DNA of 61,819 bases from JBLNBQ01 sp050260095. GTDB lineage: Bacteria > Bacillota > UBA5301 > DYFA01. The notes beneath the pieces are model-generated. The model saw only the letters and a program-made list of their open reading frames with translations, was not told the DNA's origin and made no database searches. The translations under genes were made by a program, and so were the position numbers. Where the stretch lies: NCBI GenBank assembly GCA_050260095.1, contig JBLNBQ010000179.1:1-61819 (forward strand). Reading direction: 5' to 3'. The number at the start of each line of letters is the position of its first letter. Position 1 is the first letter of the stretch. Positions 52,543 to 61,337 of the stretch are shown in pieces.

Positions 52543-53877
52543 CCGGGCCAGGTCTAGCAGGGATTCCCGCCGGTTCAAGGCCGGTTCGTCGAGCACGGCC
52601 GCGAGCAGGAGCTTGAGCAGGCGCCCGATGGCCGGACCCGGTGGGAGGGCAAACTCGCGCATCAGGTCTTCACCGGAGACCGCCAGATCGGTTGGGCGCA
52701 CCGGCGGCGCCGCCGCCAGCACCCGGCTGACGGCGGTTTCCAGGTTTTCCAGCACGGTGAGGCGACGGTCGCCCGGCTGAAGCGGTCGCATCGCCAACAG
52801 GTCCGCCCGGCGGAGCGCGACGAGCGCGAGGAGATCGTCCGGCCCGACCTCGGCCAGAAGGCGCCGGAGGCCGGCCTCCCCTTCGGCGGGAGTCCAGTGG
52901 AACATGTGGCGCTCCACCAGCCGCACCACCCGCTCGACCACTTCTCCGGGGAAACGGAGCCGGCGGAGGGCGCGCCCGGCGATTTCGGCGGAGACGCGGT
53001 GGTGGCCGGGGAAGAGCGGGGCGCCGCTCGCGTCCTCGGTCCGCGTCGCCACCTTGCCGAGGTCGTGGAAGAGGGCGACTAGCCGGAGCGGCAGCACAGG
53101 CGCAATGAGCGAGACCGCCCGTACAGTGTGGGAGAAGACCGTGTAGGCGTGGTGGTGGCTTTGCCGGAGGCCGTAAGTATCCCCCAGTTCGGGGAGGAGG
53201 ACGGGGAGAAGACCGCCGACTCGGAGCAGTTGCAGCCCGCGCCGGGCCTGGGGGGCGACGAGCAGTTTCGTCAGTTCGTCGCGCTGGCGCTCGCTGGAGA
53301 CAGCGCCGAGCAGCGGCGCCCGCTCCCGGCAGGCCGCCAGGACCCGCTTGACGGGGCGGAAGCCTAATTCGGCCGCGAACCGGCAGGCTCGGAGCATCCG
53401 CAGCGCGTCCTCGCCGAAGCGGCTGGCCGGGTCTCCCACGGTGTCGAGCCGACGGTGGGCCAGATCGGCCAGGCCGCCGTGATGGTCGATGATACCGGTC
53501 TCCGGATGGTAGGCGAGGGCGTTGATGGTGAAGTCACGCCGGGCTAGGTCGCCTTCGAGCCCTTCGGCGAAGGTGACGGCGGCGGGATGCCGTCCGTCCA
53601 GGTACGGACCGTCGGTGCGGAAGGTGGTCACTTCGACGCCGCCGAGTTCCGGGTCGAGTGCGGTGACGGTGCCGTAACGCAGTCCGGTCGGGCGGGCGCC
53701 CGGAAAGAGGCGGAGCACCTCTTCGGGGCGGGCCGCGGTCGCCACGTCCCAGTCTTTGGGGCTTCGTTGCAGCAGGAGATCGCGTACGGCACCGCCGACC
53801 ACGAACGCCGGGTGGCCATGCGCATTTAGGCGCTCGATGACCATTAGAACGCCTTGCGGGATGCTCCCAGCGTCCAA
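52438..53877 (-). CDS. cca: CCA tRNA nucleotidyltransferase / poly(A) polymerase family, with HD domain
   Basis: 479 residues from TTG 53877, chosen because GAGGAGGGG precedes it by six bases and because an ATG 48 bases upstream lies inside the promoter -10. Motifs: FVVGGAVRDLLLQRSPKDWDVAT (nucleotidyltransferase head with the DxD), RRDFTINALAYHPETG, RFGEDALRMLRACRFAAELGF, and an HD domain (VALFHDLGKV, FPGHH). It adds or repairs CCA ends; the tRNA genes here already encode CCA, so repair is the likely main role. Convergent 105-bp overlap with the phosphatase gene. Confidence 0.94.
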   Translation of the reverse strand: MDAGSIPQGVLMVIERLNAHGHPAFVVGGAVRDLLLQRSPKDWDVATAARPEEVLRLFPGARPTGLRYGTVTALDPELGGVEVTTFRTDGPYLDGRHPAAVTFAEGLEGDLARRDFTINALAYHPETGIIDHHGGLADLAHRRLDTVGDPASRFGEDALRMLRACRFAAELGFRPVKRVLAACRERAPLLGAVSSERQRDELTKLLVAPQARRGLQLLRVGGLLPVLLPELGDTYGLRQSHHHAYTVFSHTVRAVSLIAPVLPLRLVALFHDLGKVATRTEDASGAPLFPGHHRVSAEIAGRALRRLRFPGEVVERVVRLVERHMFHWTPAEGEAGLRRLLAEVGPDDLLALVALRRADLLAMRPLQPGDRRLTVLENLETAVSRVLAAAPPVRPTDLAVSGEDLMREFALPPGPAIGRLLKLLLAAVLDEPALNRRESLLDLARLSLGRVVADEAAGEVRGVVQSQKDGSAFPPSRHR

Positions 53878-53923
53878 CCCTCGCCCCTCCTCAGGCTGAT
53901 GCTCCCTATCGAGTACCCCGTTC

Positions 53924-53932
53924 ATTTTACCA
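53924..53932 (-). promoter_or_regulatory. Extended -10 promoter for cca
   Basis: Minus strand TG-G-TAAAAT (53932 down to 53924), no -35. TSS near 53917, leaving a 40-nt leader before the TTG start. Confidence 0.55.
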
Positions 53933-54154
53933 CGAGATGTCTTCCCCCGTACCGCCAGGCAAAAAGCCCTCCACAACCTGCAGCCCAACTCTCTGTTCCT
54001 TGGCGGTTTGGGCCATGGCTGCACGCGCCTCGACGTCGCTACACGCCCCAAGACACCGATACACGGTCTCCCGTGCCTAATGGTCGGCCGTTTCGGCCCA
54101 TGTCGCCCCCGGACGTCTTTGGATATGTATGCACCGTACTAGAAAGGGACGTCC
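53933..54154. other. Spacer between cca and the TPR/ligase operon
   Basis: About 220 nt. A short stem CACGG/CCGTG (54062-54075) and GGCCG/CGGCC (54086-54098) are the only symmetries. No clear sigma-A promoter for the rightward operon is visible, although one must lie here or be recognised by another sigma factor. Confidence 0.4.
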
Positions 54155-54895
54155 ATGGCCAGGTACGCATGGACGAGTGGAGGGATGAGCATGTACGGGA
54201 TGACCCGCTTGGCGGCGAGATCTTCGACGCCTCAACCAACGCCGGTCGAGCCTGCGTGGAAGCGACAGTCAGTTTACGCGGAGGCGGTCGGTGCGGTACC
54301 TAGCGCCAGTGGGCTAGCCGAAGGTATTGCCATGCACGAGCGGGCGGTCAAAGGAGACAAAGCAGCTACCCTGCAGGCCGTCAAAGTGCTCAGCGCGGTC
54401 TGCGAGAGAGAACCGGGCAATACTCTGGCGCTGGCTTACCTGGGCAGCGCCACCGCCCTGCTGGGCCGCGACGCCATCGACCCAAACGAGCAGTTCAGCC
54501 ACGCCATGCGCGGCCTCAAACTCCTGGATCAGGCGGTTGAGCGGGCCCCGGACGACATCCAAGTGCGAACGCTGCGCGGGTACGTTTGTCTCAACCTGCC
54601 CCAGGCGTACTTTCAACGGGGACGGTGCGCAGTCGAGGACTTCGGCCACCTCGCGCGGCTCCACGAATCAGGCCGGGCTTGTTTGCCCGAGGGTTTCTAC
54701 TGCGAAGTGCTCTACAACCTGGGTCTTGCCTGCAAGGAGACCGGCCGCCTGGCTGAGGCGTACGAGACCTGGAAGAAGCTCCTCGCGGTCACCACGGACC
54801 CAAGATACCGGGCGCTCCTCAAGAACGAAGGCATGGTCAACGACCCTTTTGCGGACTCGAGCAAGGGGGGGGCGAGATCAGGTCATCGCCGGTGA
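54155..54895 (+). CDS. TPR-like repeat protein, one module
   Basis: 246 residues. After a variable N-terminus of about 55 residues it has one ~180-residue helical module: HERAVKGDKAATLQAVKVL, NTLALAYLGSATALLGRDA, GLKLLDQAVERAPDDIQVR, YVCLNLPQAYFQRGRCAVEDF and LGLACKETGRLAEAYETWKK. The same module occurs twice in the next protein. ATG 54155 has AAAGGGA upstream; ATG 54191 with GGAGGG six bases before it is an equally good start. An eight-G tract (54865-54872) lies near its 3' end. Cytoplasmic; role unknown, first gene of the ligase operon. Confidence 0.75.
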   Translation: MARYAWTSGGMSMYGMTRLAARSSTPQPTPVEPAWKRQSVYAEAVGAVPSASGLAEGIAMHERAVKGDKAATLQAVKVLSAVCEREPGNTLALAYLGSATALLGRDAIDPNEQFSHAMRGLKLLDQAVERAPDDIQVRTLRGYVCLNLPQAYFQRGRCAVEDFGHLARLHESGRACLPEGFYCEVLYNLGLACKETGRLAEAYETWKKLLAVTTDPRYRALLKNEGMVNDPFADSSKGGARSGHRR

Positions 54896-56007
54896 ACGGC
54901 CCACTCTCCGGCGAACTCCAGGAAGCGATTCGCCTGCACGACATGGCTCTCGCCGGTGACAGATCGGCGGGAGAACGGGCGCTTGCTCAACTCTCGGAAA
55001 TCGTGCGCCGCGACCCCGGCAACGCACTGGCCGCTGCCTATGAGGCCAGTGCCATGTCGCTCACGGGGCGGAACTCGGGGGATACCGCCCGGATGTTCGA
55101 ACGCGCCATCAAGGCGATGATCGCGCTGGACAGGGTGGTTGAGCGTGAGCCAAGCAACGTGCAGGTGCGCCTGATACGGGCACGGCACAGCCTCCGTTTG
55201 CCGGAACCCTTTTTCCACCGGACCGCTACGGCCATCAGCGATTTCGAATGGCTCCTGCACGTACTCCAAACCAGGCCGGGAGCACTAGCCTCTTCCGACG
55301 TTGAGTCCGTCCGGCGCGACCTGGCGCTCGCCTACGAACGCCTCGGCATGAAAGCGGAGGCGGAACGAGCTTGGCGAGAACTACGGGACAGCCGTCCGGC
55401 GCCGGACCTCCTGGCCTTGGCGGAGAGTCGCCTTGCCGGCCGCACACCCACCCTGGCGTTGCTCCCCCCTGCTGGACAGGATGAGCTGCTAAAGGAAGGC
55501 ATCCGACAGCATCACCTGGGGGTCTCCGGCGACCGGGAGGCCGTTCAGAAAGCCCTGGGCCTCTTGGCTTCGGCCCATGAACGGGACCCCAAAAACCCTC
55601 TGGCGCTGGCCTACTACGGCAGTGCGGTCGCATTGAGCGCCCGCGATTCCGCGGAACCCGGAGAGATGTACACCAAGGCGATCCAAGGACTGATGCTGCT
55701 CCGGCAAGCCGTGGACCAGGAGCCCGGCAACCCCACTATCCATGCCCTACGTGGCTACCTCTGCTTCTCGTTGCCCGAGTCATTCTTCCACTTGTCGCGG
55801 CAAGCCGTCCAGGACTTTCTCCTGGTCGTGTCGGCCTATGAACAGGGCAGCCCCGACGTGCCCGAGGCTGGATACTGGATGGTGCTTCGCGACCTTGGGT
55901 TCGCTTACCAGAAGCTGGGGGAAGAGGAATCTGCTCGACAGACTTGGAGGAAGCTTCGCCGGGTCTGCACTGATAAGCGCTTTCTTGATGTCCCATCAAT
56001 CGTGTGA
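54892..56007 (+). CDS. TPR-like repeat protein, two tandem modules
   Basis: 371 residues made of two copies of the module in the previous gene (about residues 5-170 and 195-371). Equivalent landmarks are GNALAAAYEASAMSLTGR with NPLALAYYGSAVALSAR, and LRLPEPFFHRTATAISDF with FSLPESFFHLSRQAVQDF. GTG overlaps the previous stop (GTGA). Its stop is 11 bp before the first ligase gene, whose ribosome site begins inside it, so it belongs to the same operon. Possible scaffold for the enzymes; function unknown. Confidence 0.78.
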   Translation: MNGPLSGELQEAIRLHDMALAGDRSAGERALAQLSEIVRRDPGNALAAAYEASAMSLTGRNSGDTARMFERAIKAMIALDRVVEREPSNVQVRLIRARHSLRLPEPFFHRTATAISDFEWLLHVLQTRPGALASSDVESVRRDLALAYERLGMKAEAERAWRELRDSRPAPDLLALAESRLAGRTPTLALLPPAGQDELLKEGIRQHHLGVSGDREAVQKALGLLASAHERDPKNPLALAYYGSAVALSARDSAEPGEMYTKAIQGLMLLRQAVDQEPGNPTIHALRGYLCFSLPESFFHLSRQAVQDFLLVVSAYEQGSPDVPEAGYWMVLRDLGFAYQKLGEEESARQTWRKLRRVCTDKRFLDVPSIV

Positions 56008-56018
56008 GGTGATCCGAG

Positions 56019-57350
56019 ATGACATCCCGTTTTGACCTCCTGCGCCGCCAGGCATCACTGCCGCTCATAGAGCGGCACTTCCCTGAAGAAGGGATCCAAG
56101 CGGACGCCATACCGCTCGAGCGGCTCCGGGTCTTCCAGGACGAGGCGGTGCGTGACGTAGTTGCGCACGCCCAAGCAAAGTCGCCCTTCTACCAGACGAA
56201 GTTCGCAGAAGCCGGAGTTCCTTTGGGCTCGGTCAAGGGAGTATCTGACCTCCCCCTCCTGCCGTTCACCACCAAGGATGACTTGCGAGGCGATCCCTGG
56301 CGCCTGCTAACCTGCGATAAGCAGGACGTTTCCATCGTCCACGTCTCGACCGGCACGACGGGCGGCGAGCAGATCTACATCTTCCACACCTGGCAGGACT
56401 TCTTCCTCAACGACCTGGGAATCGGATACTCTTCGCTCGTGCCGGTCGGACCAGGCGATCGGTGCCTCAACGCTCTACCCTACGAGATGAGCTCTGCGGG
56501 ACTCGCCTTCCATAAGGTCTTCATGGACGGCTGTGCGGCAACGGTGATTCCGGTGGGGAAGGGCGGAGCCTATTCCACCCCCGCAAAGACCGTGAAAGTG
56601 ATGAGAGACCTGGAGCCGACCGTCGTGATCACCACTCCCTCGTACGCGGTGACGCTTGCCGAAGCCGCGGCCGAGGCTGGGCTTGATCTTAAGTCTCTCC
56701 CCATCCACACCATGTGGGTGACCGGGGAAGGCTGCTCATCGGCCTTCAGGGACCGGCTGCAACAGATATGGGGTACGGTGATCAACTCCTATTACGGCTC
56801 GCTCGAGGCGGGAGCTTTGGGGGCGGAGTGCGCGAAGCACGCCGGCTACCACGTCATGCTCGGACACGTGGCGGTCGAGATCGTCGATCCGAAGACGGGG
56901 GAGCCGCGGGAGCCGGGGGAGATCGGGGAAATCGTCGCCACCTGCCTCCTCCGCTACGGTTCCCCTCTGATTCGTTATCGCACGGAGGATCTGGGCTACC
57001 TGGAGTGGGATCAGTGCGAGTGTGGAGTCGCCCTGCCACGCCTCTTCCTTCGGGGACGCCTCGTCGACCAGGTGAAGGTGAGAGGCGTCGAGTTCTCCCC
57101 CTACTACCTCGAGGAGTTCCTGATGCGGCTGCCGGAGGTGGGGCTCTGGTACCAGTTCGTAGTGCCGGAGGAGGGAGCCGAGCAACTGAAGATCCGTGCG
57201 GAGCTCCAACCGGGAATCGAACCCACGGCGCAGCTTGCCGACGAACTGGCAAGCCGACTCGAGTTCTGGGTTGGAGTGCCGTGCGAGTTCGAGTTCGTCG
57301 ACCGGTTGCCCCGACCGGGCAGCAAGACCCTCCGGGTCGTACGTCGGTAA
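56019..57350 (+). CDS. PaaK-like AMP-forming acid ligase 1
   Basis: 443 residues of the phenylacetate-CoA ligase (PaaK) branch of adenylating enzymes. Motifs: ATP-binding STGTTGG (110-116), YYGSLEAGALGAEC, YRTEDLGYLEW, and GRLVDQVKVRGVEFSPYYLEE at the domain hinge; the C-terminal lysine region reads PGSKTLRVVRR. It should adenylate a carboxylic acid, possibly aromatic, for transfer to CoA or directly to an amine or hydroxyl. GAGGTGAT six bases before the ATG. In this operon the likely substrate is an aminohydroxybenzoate or its acyl partner (inference). Confidence 0.88.
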   Translation: MTSRFDLLRRQASLPLIERHFPEEGIQADAIPLERLRVFQDEAVRDVVAHAQAKSPFYQTKFAEAGVPLGSVKGVSDLPLLPFTTKDDLRGDPWRLLTCDKQDVSIVHVSTGTTGGEQIYIFHTWQDFFLNDLGIGYSSLVPVGPGDRCLNALPYEMSSAGLAFHKVFMDGCAATVIPVGKGGAYSTPAKTVKVMRDLEPTVVITTPSYAVTLAEAAAEAGLDLKSLPIHTMWVTGEGCSSAFRDRLQQIWGTVINSYYGSLEAGALGAECAKHAGYHVMLGHVAVEIVDPKTGEPREPGEIGEIVATCLLRYGSPLIRYRTEDLGYLEWDQCECGVALPRLFLRGRLVDQVKVRGVEFSPYYLEEFLMRLPEVGLWYQFVVPEEGAEQLKIRAELQPGIEPTAQLADELASRLEFWVGVPCEFEFVDRLPRPGSKTLRVVRR

Positions 57351-57364
57351 GGGGGGGAGCCAAA

Positions 57365-58144
57365 ATGATAATCGACGCTCACGCTCATGTGTCGACGACC
57401 GACTACGGCAGCCGGGAACTTCTGCTCTCTCAACTCGACGAAAGCGGCGTCGACGCGGCGCTCGTCGTTCCCGGAGGGATGGCCGATGTCCGGCGGATGA
57501 CGGATTACATCACGGGACGGGCCACCCCGGAAACCGTACCGAACAACAGCTACGTGGAGGAGAGTGTCCGCGCCGAACCCCAGAGGCTGGGGGGGTTCTT
57601 CTGCGTGGATCCCCACCTTCCGGGTGCGACCGAAGCCCTAGCGGACGCCTTGGCACGCGGCTTCCTTGGCCTTAAACTCTCACCCATCACTCACCAATTC
57701 TCTTTCGCCAGCAAGGCTGTGGCGGAGCTCTCGGAGCTCTGCGGGCAACGAGGGGTTCCGGTCTATAGTCATACGCTCTTCAACCCAGGAGCGTCGACGG
57801 CTCGGTTCGTGAGTCTGGCCAGAGAGTTTCCCGGAACGAACTTCATCCTGGGGCACCTGGGCTTCGGTCCGGCGGACCAGGAGGGGCTGGAAGCGGCCTG
57901 CGCGCTCGACAACTTCTTCTTGGAGAGTTCCACCGGGAACTTCCTTCACCTGCAAGCCATCCTCGACAAGGCCGGGCCGGCGAAACTGATCTTCGGTTCG
58001 GAGTTTCCCCTCTCTCATCCGAAGGCCGAACTCGAGAAGATCTTGTTGCTGAAGGCGCCCGGCGAGGCCCTCGACCTGATCCTGGGCGGCAACATCATGG
58101 CGCTGACTGGCTGGCGGCCGGGTCCAAAGGGGGGGGAGGCATGA
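57365..58144 (+). CDS. Amidohydrolase-2 family metal-dependent enzyme
   Basis: 259 residues, complete TIM-barrel amidohydrolase. Metal/active-site residues: H6 and H8 (DAHAHV), K104 (GLKLSP), H136 (YSHTL), H164 (LGHLGFG); at the position of the usual catalytic Asp the sequence is GSEFP (E213). The start ATG follows the ligase stop by 14 bp with GGGGGGAG upstream, and its stop overlaps the next ligase (ATGA). Amidohydrolase-superfamily enzymes act as cyclising catalysts in benzoxazole biosynthesis (NatAM type); that role here is inference from context, ordinary hydrolysis or decarboxylation being alternatives. Confidence 0.85.
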   Translation: MIIDAHAHVSTTDYGSRELLLSQLDESGVDAALVVPGGMADVRRMTDYITGRATPETVPNNSYVEESVRAEPQRLGGFFCVDPHLPGATEALADALARGFLGLKLSPITHQFSFASKAVAELSELCGQRGVPVYSHTLFNPGASTARFVSLAREFPGTNFILGHLGFGPADQEGLEAACALDNFFLESSTGNFLHLQAILDKAGPAKLIFGSEFPLSHPKAELEKILLLKAPGEALDLILGGNIMALTGWRPGPKGGEA

Positions 58145-59391
58145 CGTGCGAGTCCAGGCTTGATGCCCTCAATCTGACGTTAGCCCGGGCGCGCCGGGGA
58201 GAGTTCTATCGGGAACGTCTCCCCGCGACCCCACTGAACTCGCTAGCTGCGCTAGCGGAGATACCCCTCACGACCAAGGAGGATTTGCGTTCCGCCTCCC
58301 CTTACGGCCTGCTGTGTGTGCCGCTGGCCGAGGTGGCCCAGTATCACGAGTCCTTCGGCACCACGGGTACGCCCGTGTCGGCCTGGTACACGGAACAGGA
58401 CCTGCGTGACAACGACGCGCAGATCGATTTCGGAGATGTGGGTCTGGGGGCAACCGACCTCATGCTCATTCGCTTCCCGTATGCCATCTCTTCGGCAGCC
58501 CACCTCTTCCACCACGCGGCACAGGCCAGGGGGGCCGGCGTGATTCCCGCCAGCAGTCGTTCGACGGTCAGCCCGTACCCCCGGGTCATCACGTTGCTGC
58601 ACAAACTGGGCGTGACGGTCATGGCCGCGCTTCCCCTGCAGGGTCTGCTCTTGGCTCGCACCGCAGAGCTGATGGGTTTTGTCCCAAGCCGCGACTTTCC
58701 CGAGCTCCGCGCCATCTGCACGGCGGGCGAAACCCTTACCCCGGTCCGAAGAGACCTCCTCCATCAGCTATGGGGAGTTCCGGTCTTCAACTTCTATGGC
58801 TTGACCGAACTCGGCAACGTCGCCTCCGACTGCCGATTCGGACACCTGCACCCACACGAGAACTTTCTCGTCGAAGTCCTGGCGGACGACCTCCGTTCAC
58901 CTGCAGAGCCAGGTCAGGCTGGTCATCTGGTGGTCACCACCCTCAGGCGCCAGGCTTCACCCGTCATCCGGTTTCTTACCGGCGATCGCGCCCGGCTCGT
59001 ACCCGGTTGTCCCTGCGGGCGAGGGGACTACCTGGAACTGCGAGGGCGCACCGCGGACGCAATCGAAGCCGGTGGGCGGTTGTTTGATCAGTGGGAGCTC
59101 GAGGAGATCGTCTCGCACTTACCCTGCAAACGATTCTGGGCCGTGGCCCCAGCCCCGTGGGGGCTTCACTTCGTGGTGGAGCAGGAGACGCCCTGGGATA
59201 CGGTGAGCCCAGACTTGCGCCGCTTCCTTGAGCGCAAGTTCGGTGTCGGATTGGCCTTTGAAGTAGTCCATCAAGGGTCTTTTCACGAACCCCTGGAGCT
59301 TCTATCCGCCTCGGAGGTGGGCAAACCGCGCTACATCTACACCGAGGAGGAGCTCCGGCGCGGCGCTCACCTCGGTTCCAAAAGAACATGA
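58141..59391 (+). CDS. PaaK-like AMP-forming acid ligase 2
   Basis: 416 residues, second adenylating enzyme of the PaaK type and clearly diverged from the first: ESFGTTGTPVSAWYT (70-84), CTAGETLTP, FYGLTELGNVASDC, LTGDRARLVPGCPCGRGD, LRGRTADAIEAGGRLFDQWELEE. The C-terminal catalytic-lysine region is short and ends near ASEVGKPRYIYTEEEL. It overlaps the amidohydrolase by four bases. Having two ligases suggests two acids, or two activation steps of one building block. Confidence 0.85.
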   Translation: MTCESRLDALNLTLARARRGEFYRERLPATPLNSLAALAEIPLTTKEDLRSASPYGLLCVPLAEVAQYHESFGTTGTPVSAWYTEQDLRDNDAQIDFGDVGLGATDLMLIRFPYAISSAAHLFHHAAQARGAGVIPASSRSTVSPYPRVITLLHKLGVTVMAALPLQGLLLARTAELMGFVPSRDFPELRAICTAGETLTPVRRDLLHQLWGVPVFNFYGLTELGNVASDCRFGHLHPHENFLVEVLADDLRSPAEPGQAGHLVVTTLRRQASPVIRFLTGDRARLVPGCPCGRGDYLELRGRTADAIEAGGRLFDQWELEEIVSHLPCKRFWAVAPAPWGLHFVVEQETPWDTVSPDLRRFLERKFGVGLAFEVVHQGSFHEPLELLSASEVGKPRYIYTEEELRRGAHLGSKRT

Positions 59392-59406
59392 GACGAGGTG
59401 TGTCCG

Positions 59407-60534
59407 ATGGGATATGAAGGAAGCAACCGCCCGGCATCCGGCCGCGAAATCTGGTTCGACGGGCGGAACGTGCCATTGGATCGGCAGAACACGTGGGAAC
59501 TCATCAACAACTCAGCACTGCAGTCTCTCCTGGTCACTGCTGCCCAGCGACGGGAAGGGCGCTTCCCCACCAAGAGCCGGCTGATCACCGAGGTCACAAC
59601 CGAGGAGGACGCCCGGGGCTTGGCTGAAGGGGAGACGGTCGCCTCCGGGGACTGCGCTCTCTTGGCCACTCTTCGGGCTAACGGTTTCCGGACCTGTCTC
59701 TTGCTCAAGATCGATAGCAAGGAAGCTTTGGAAGCCGCCTGGCAAGCAGCCTCCGAACATGACTACGCGGCGGTGGAGTTCGACCTGCCTACCAACATCC
59801 CATTGGAGCTGATCTTGGCCCGGCTGCCGGGGCGCCGGACTCGTGTGCTGAAACGAGAGACCACGGCGGAAGGAGTCGAAGTCGCGTTCGGAGTCATGGA
59901 ACAGGGTAGTGACGGCGTTCTCCTGGCCACCGAAGACCCAACGGAGTTGGGGCGAATAAGCCGTCTCCTGCTCCGTCAGGAGACGGGCCGGATCCAGCTG
60001 CAACCAGTTGGAATCACGGCCGTCCGGCACGTCGGGATGGGGGTTAGGGCCTGCGTGGACACGACCGGCCTCATGGGTCGAGATGAAGGGATGCTGGTCG
60101 GATCCACTTCGAACGGTGGAATACTCGTTTGCTCGGAGACGCACTACCTGCCCTACATGAACTTGAGGCCTTTCCGGGTCAACGCGGGGGCGGTCCACTC
60201 GTACATCTGGCAGCCCCAGGGTCGTGCCGAATACCTGACCGACCTGGCTGCTGGGAGCAAGGTGCTAAGCGTGAGTTGGCAAGGGGAGACCCGCCCGTTG
60301 ACCGTGGGGCGCGTCAAGCTGGAGGTTAGGCCGTTACTCCTTATCCAGGGAGAGGCGGCCGGTGTGCCTGTCAACGTGATCGTCCAGGATGACTGGCATA
60401 TCCGCCTGATGGGGGTGGGCGGGGAACCGAGAAATGCGACCGAGGTACGACCGGGTGAGGAACTGTTGGGTTACCTTTGCCCGGCGGGTCGTCACGTGGG
60501 ACTGCCGGTCGAGGAAACGATCGTGGAGCGCTAA
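59407..60534 (+). CDS. GriH-like 3-amino-4-hydroxybenzoate synthase / DHQ synthase II family
   Basis: 375 residues from ATG 59407. The C-terminal two thirds are the conserved DHQ-synthase-II fold: GVRACVDTTGLMGRDEGMLV, GSTSNGGILVCSETHYLPYM and LRPFRVNAGAVHSYI. In archaea this family makes 3-dehydroquinate from the aldolase product of the next gene's family; in Streptomyces GriH uses a related C7 precursor to make 3-amino-4-hydroxybenzoic acid. The neighbouring ligases and amidohydrolase favour the GriH role, but sequence alone cannot exclude an archaeal-style shikimate entry. Confidence 0.85.
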   Translation: MGYEGSNRPASGREIWFDGRNVPLDRQNTWELINNSALQSLLVTAAQRREGRFPTKSRLITEVTTEEDARGLAEGETVASGDCALLATLRANGFRTCLLLKIDSKEALEAAWQAASEHDYAAVEFDLPTNIPLELILARLPGRRTRVLKRETTAEGVEVAFGVMEQGSDGVLLATEDPTELGRISRLLLRQETGRIQLQPVGITAVRHVGMGVRACVDTTGLMGRDEGMLVGSTSNGGILVCSETHYLPYMNLRPFRVNAGAVHSYIWQPQGRAEYLTDLAAGSKVLSVSWQGETRPLTVGRVKLEVRPLLLIQGEAAGVPVNVIVQDDWHIRLMGVGGEPRNATEVRPGEELLGYLCPAGRHVGLPVEETIVER

Positions 60535-60554
60535 GAAACAAGGGGGAGAGATCG

Positions 60555-61337
60555 ATGGACGGTAAAGACTTGCGGCTTCGTCGCTTGTTCAAGTCGGAGC
60601 GGCTGCTCCTGGTGCCAATGGATCATGGCGTGACCCTCGGGGCGGTGGGCGGATTGGGGGACATCCGGGGGGCGGTGCGGGCGGTGGCGGCGGGAGGAGC
60701 CGACGGGGTGGTGGTGCACAAGGGGATCGCTTGCCAGATCATGCCGGAGCTGACGGCGTCAAACCGGTGCGAATTGGTCGTTCATCTGTCCGCATCGACA
60801 AGCCTGGCCCCGGACCCCAACCGTAAGGAGTTGGTCGGGTCAGTGGAGCGGGCGGTTCGCCTCGGTGCGGCCGGGGTATCGGTTCACGTCAACCTGGCCA
60901 GCCAGTCTGAGGCGAGGATGCTGCGTGATCTGGGCCTCGTGGCCGAGGACTGCGCGGCTTGGGGCATGCCGCTCTTGGCGATGATGTACGTGCGGGATGG
61001 CAGCCGGGCCAGCGAATACGACCCGGAGAAGCTGGCACACGCCGCAAGAGTGGCTGAGGAACTCGGGGCAGACATCGTAAAGGTTAACTACACCGGTGAT
61101 CCTGAATCATTCGCTCGGGTCGTCGAAGCCGTCCGCCTGCCGGTGATCATCGCTGGCGGGCCGAAGTCGAGCCGAACGGAGGCTCTGCTGGCTGCGATTA
61201 GGGGCGCGCTGCAGGCGGGGGCCAGGGGCGTGGCGATTGGGAGAAACCTCTTCGAGGACGCCGATCCTCGTGCCCTAACGGCCTCGATCCGGCGGATCCT
61301 CGATGGCCAGGAGGGGGAGCCGCGTGGCGGAGATTGA
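60555..61337 (+). CDS. GriI/DhnA-type class I aldolase
   Basis: 260 residues, (beta/alpha)8 class I aldolase of the DhnA/LsrF group. MDHGVTLG (22-29) and ADIVKVNYTGD with the Schiff-base lysine K176, then AGGPKSSR (200-207) and GVAIGRNLF for phosphate binding. Relatives are archaeal ADH synthase (MJ0400) and GriI, which joins aspartate semialdehyde with a C3 phosphate. It follows the GriH-like gene by 20 bp with GGGGGAGAG upstream, reproducing the griI-griH pair. Confidence 0.88.
   Translation: MDGKDLRLRRLFKSERLLLVPMDHGVTLGAVGGLGDIRGAVRAVAAGGADGVVVHKGIACQIMPELTASNRCELVVHLSASTSLAPDPNRKELVGSVERAVRLGAAGVSVHVNLASQSEARMLRDLGLVAEDCAAWGMPLLAMMYVRDGSRASEYDPEKLAHAARVAEELGADIVKVNYTGDPESFARVVEAVRLPVIIAGGPKSSRTEALLAAIRGALQAGARGVAIGRNLFEDADPRALTASIRRILDGQEGEPRGGD

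Noticed and set aside
53878..54051. N-terminal extension of Cca to a start at 54051 or 53925
   Set aside because: The extension is not Cca-like, and the ATG at 53925 lies in the -10 element; TTG 53877 has a strong ribosome site.
59407..61337. Plain shikimate-pathway entry by archaeal-type ADH synthase and DHQ synthase II
   Set aside because: Not excluded, but the operon context with two PaaK-like ligases and an amidohydrolase fits aminohydroxybenzoate metabolism better.
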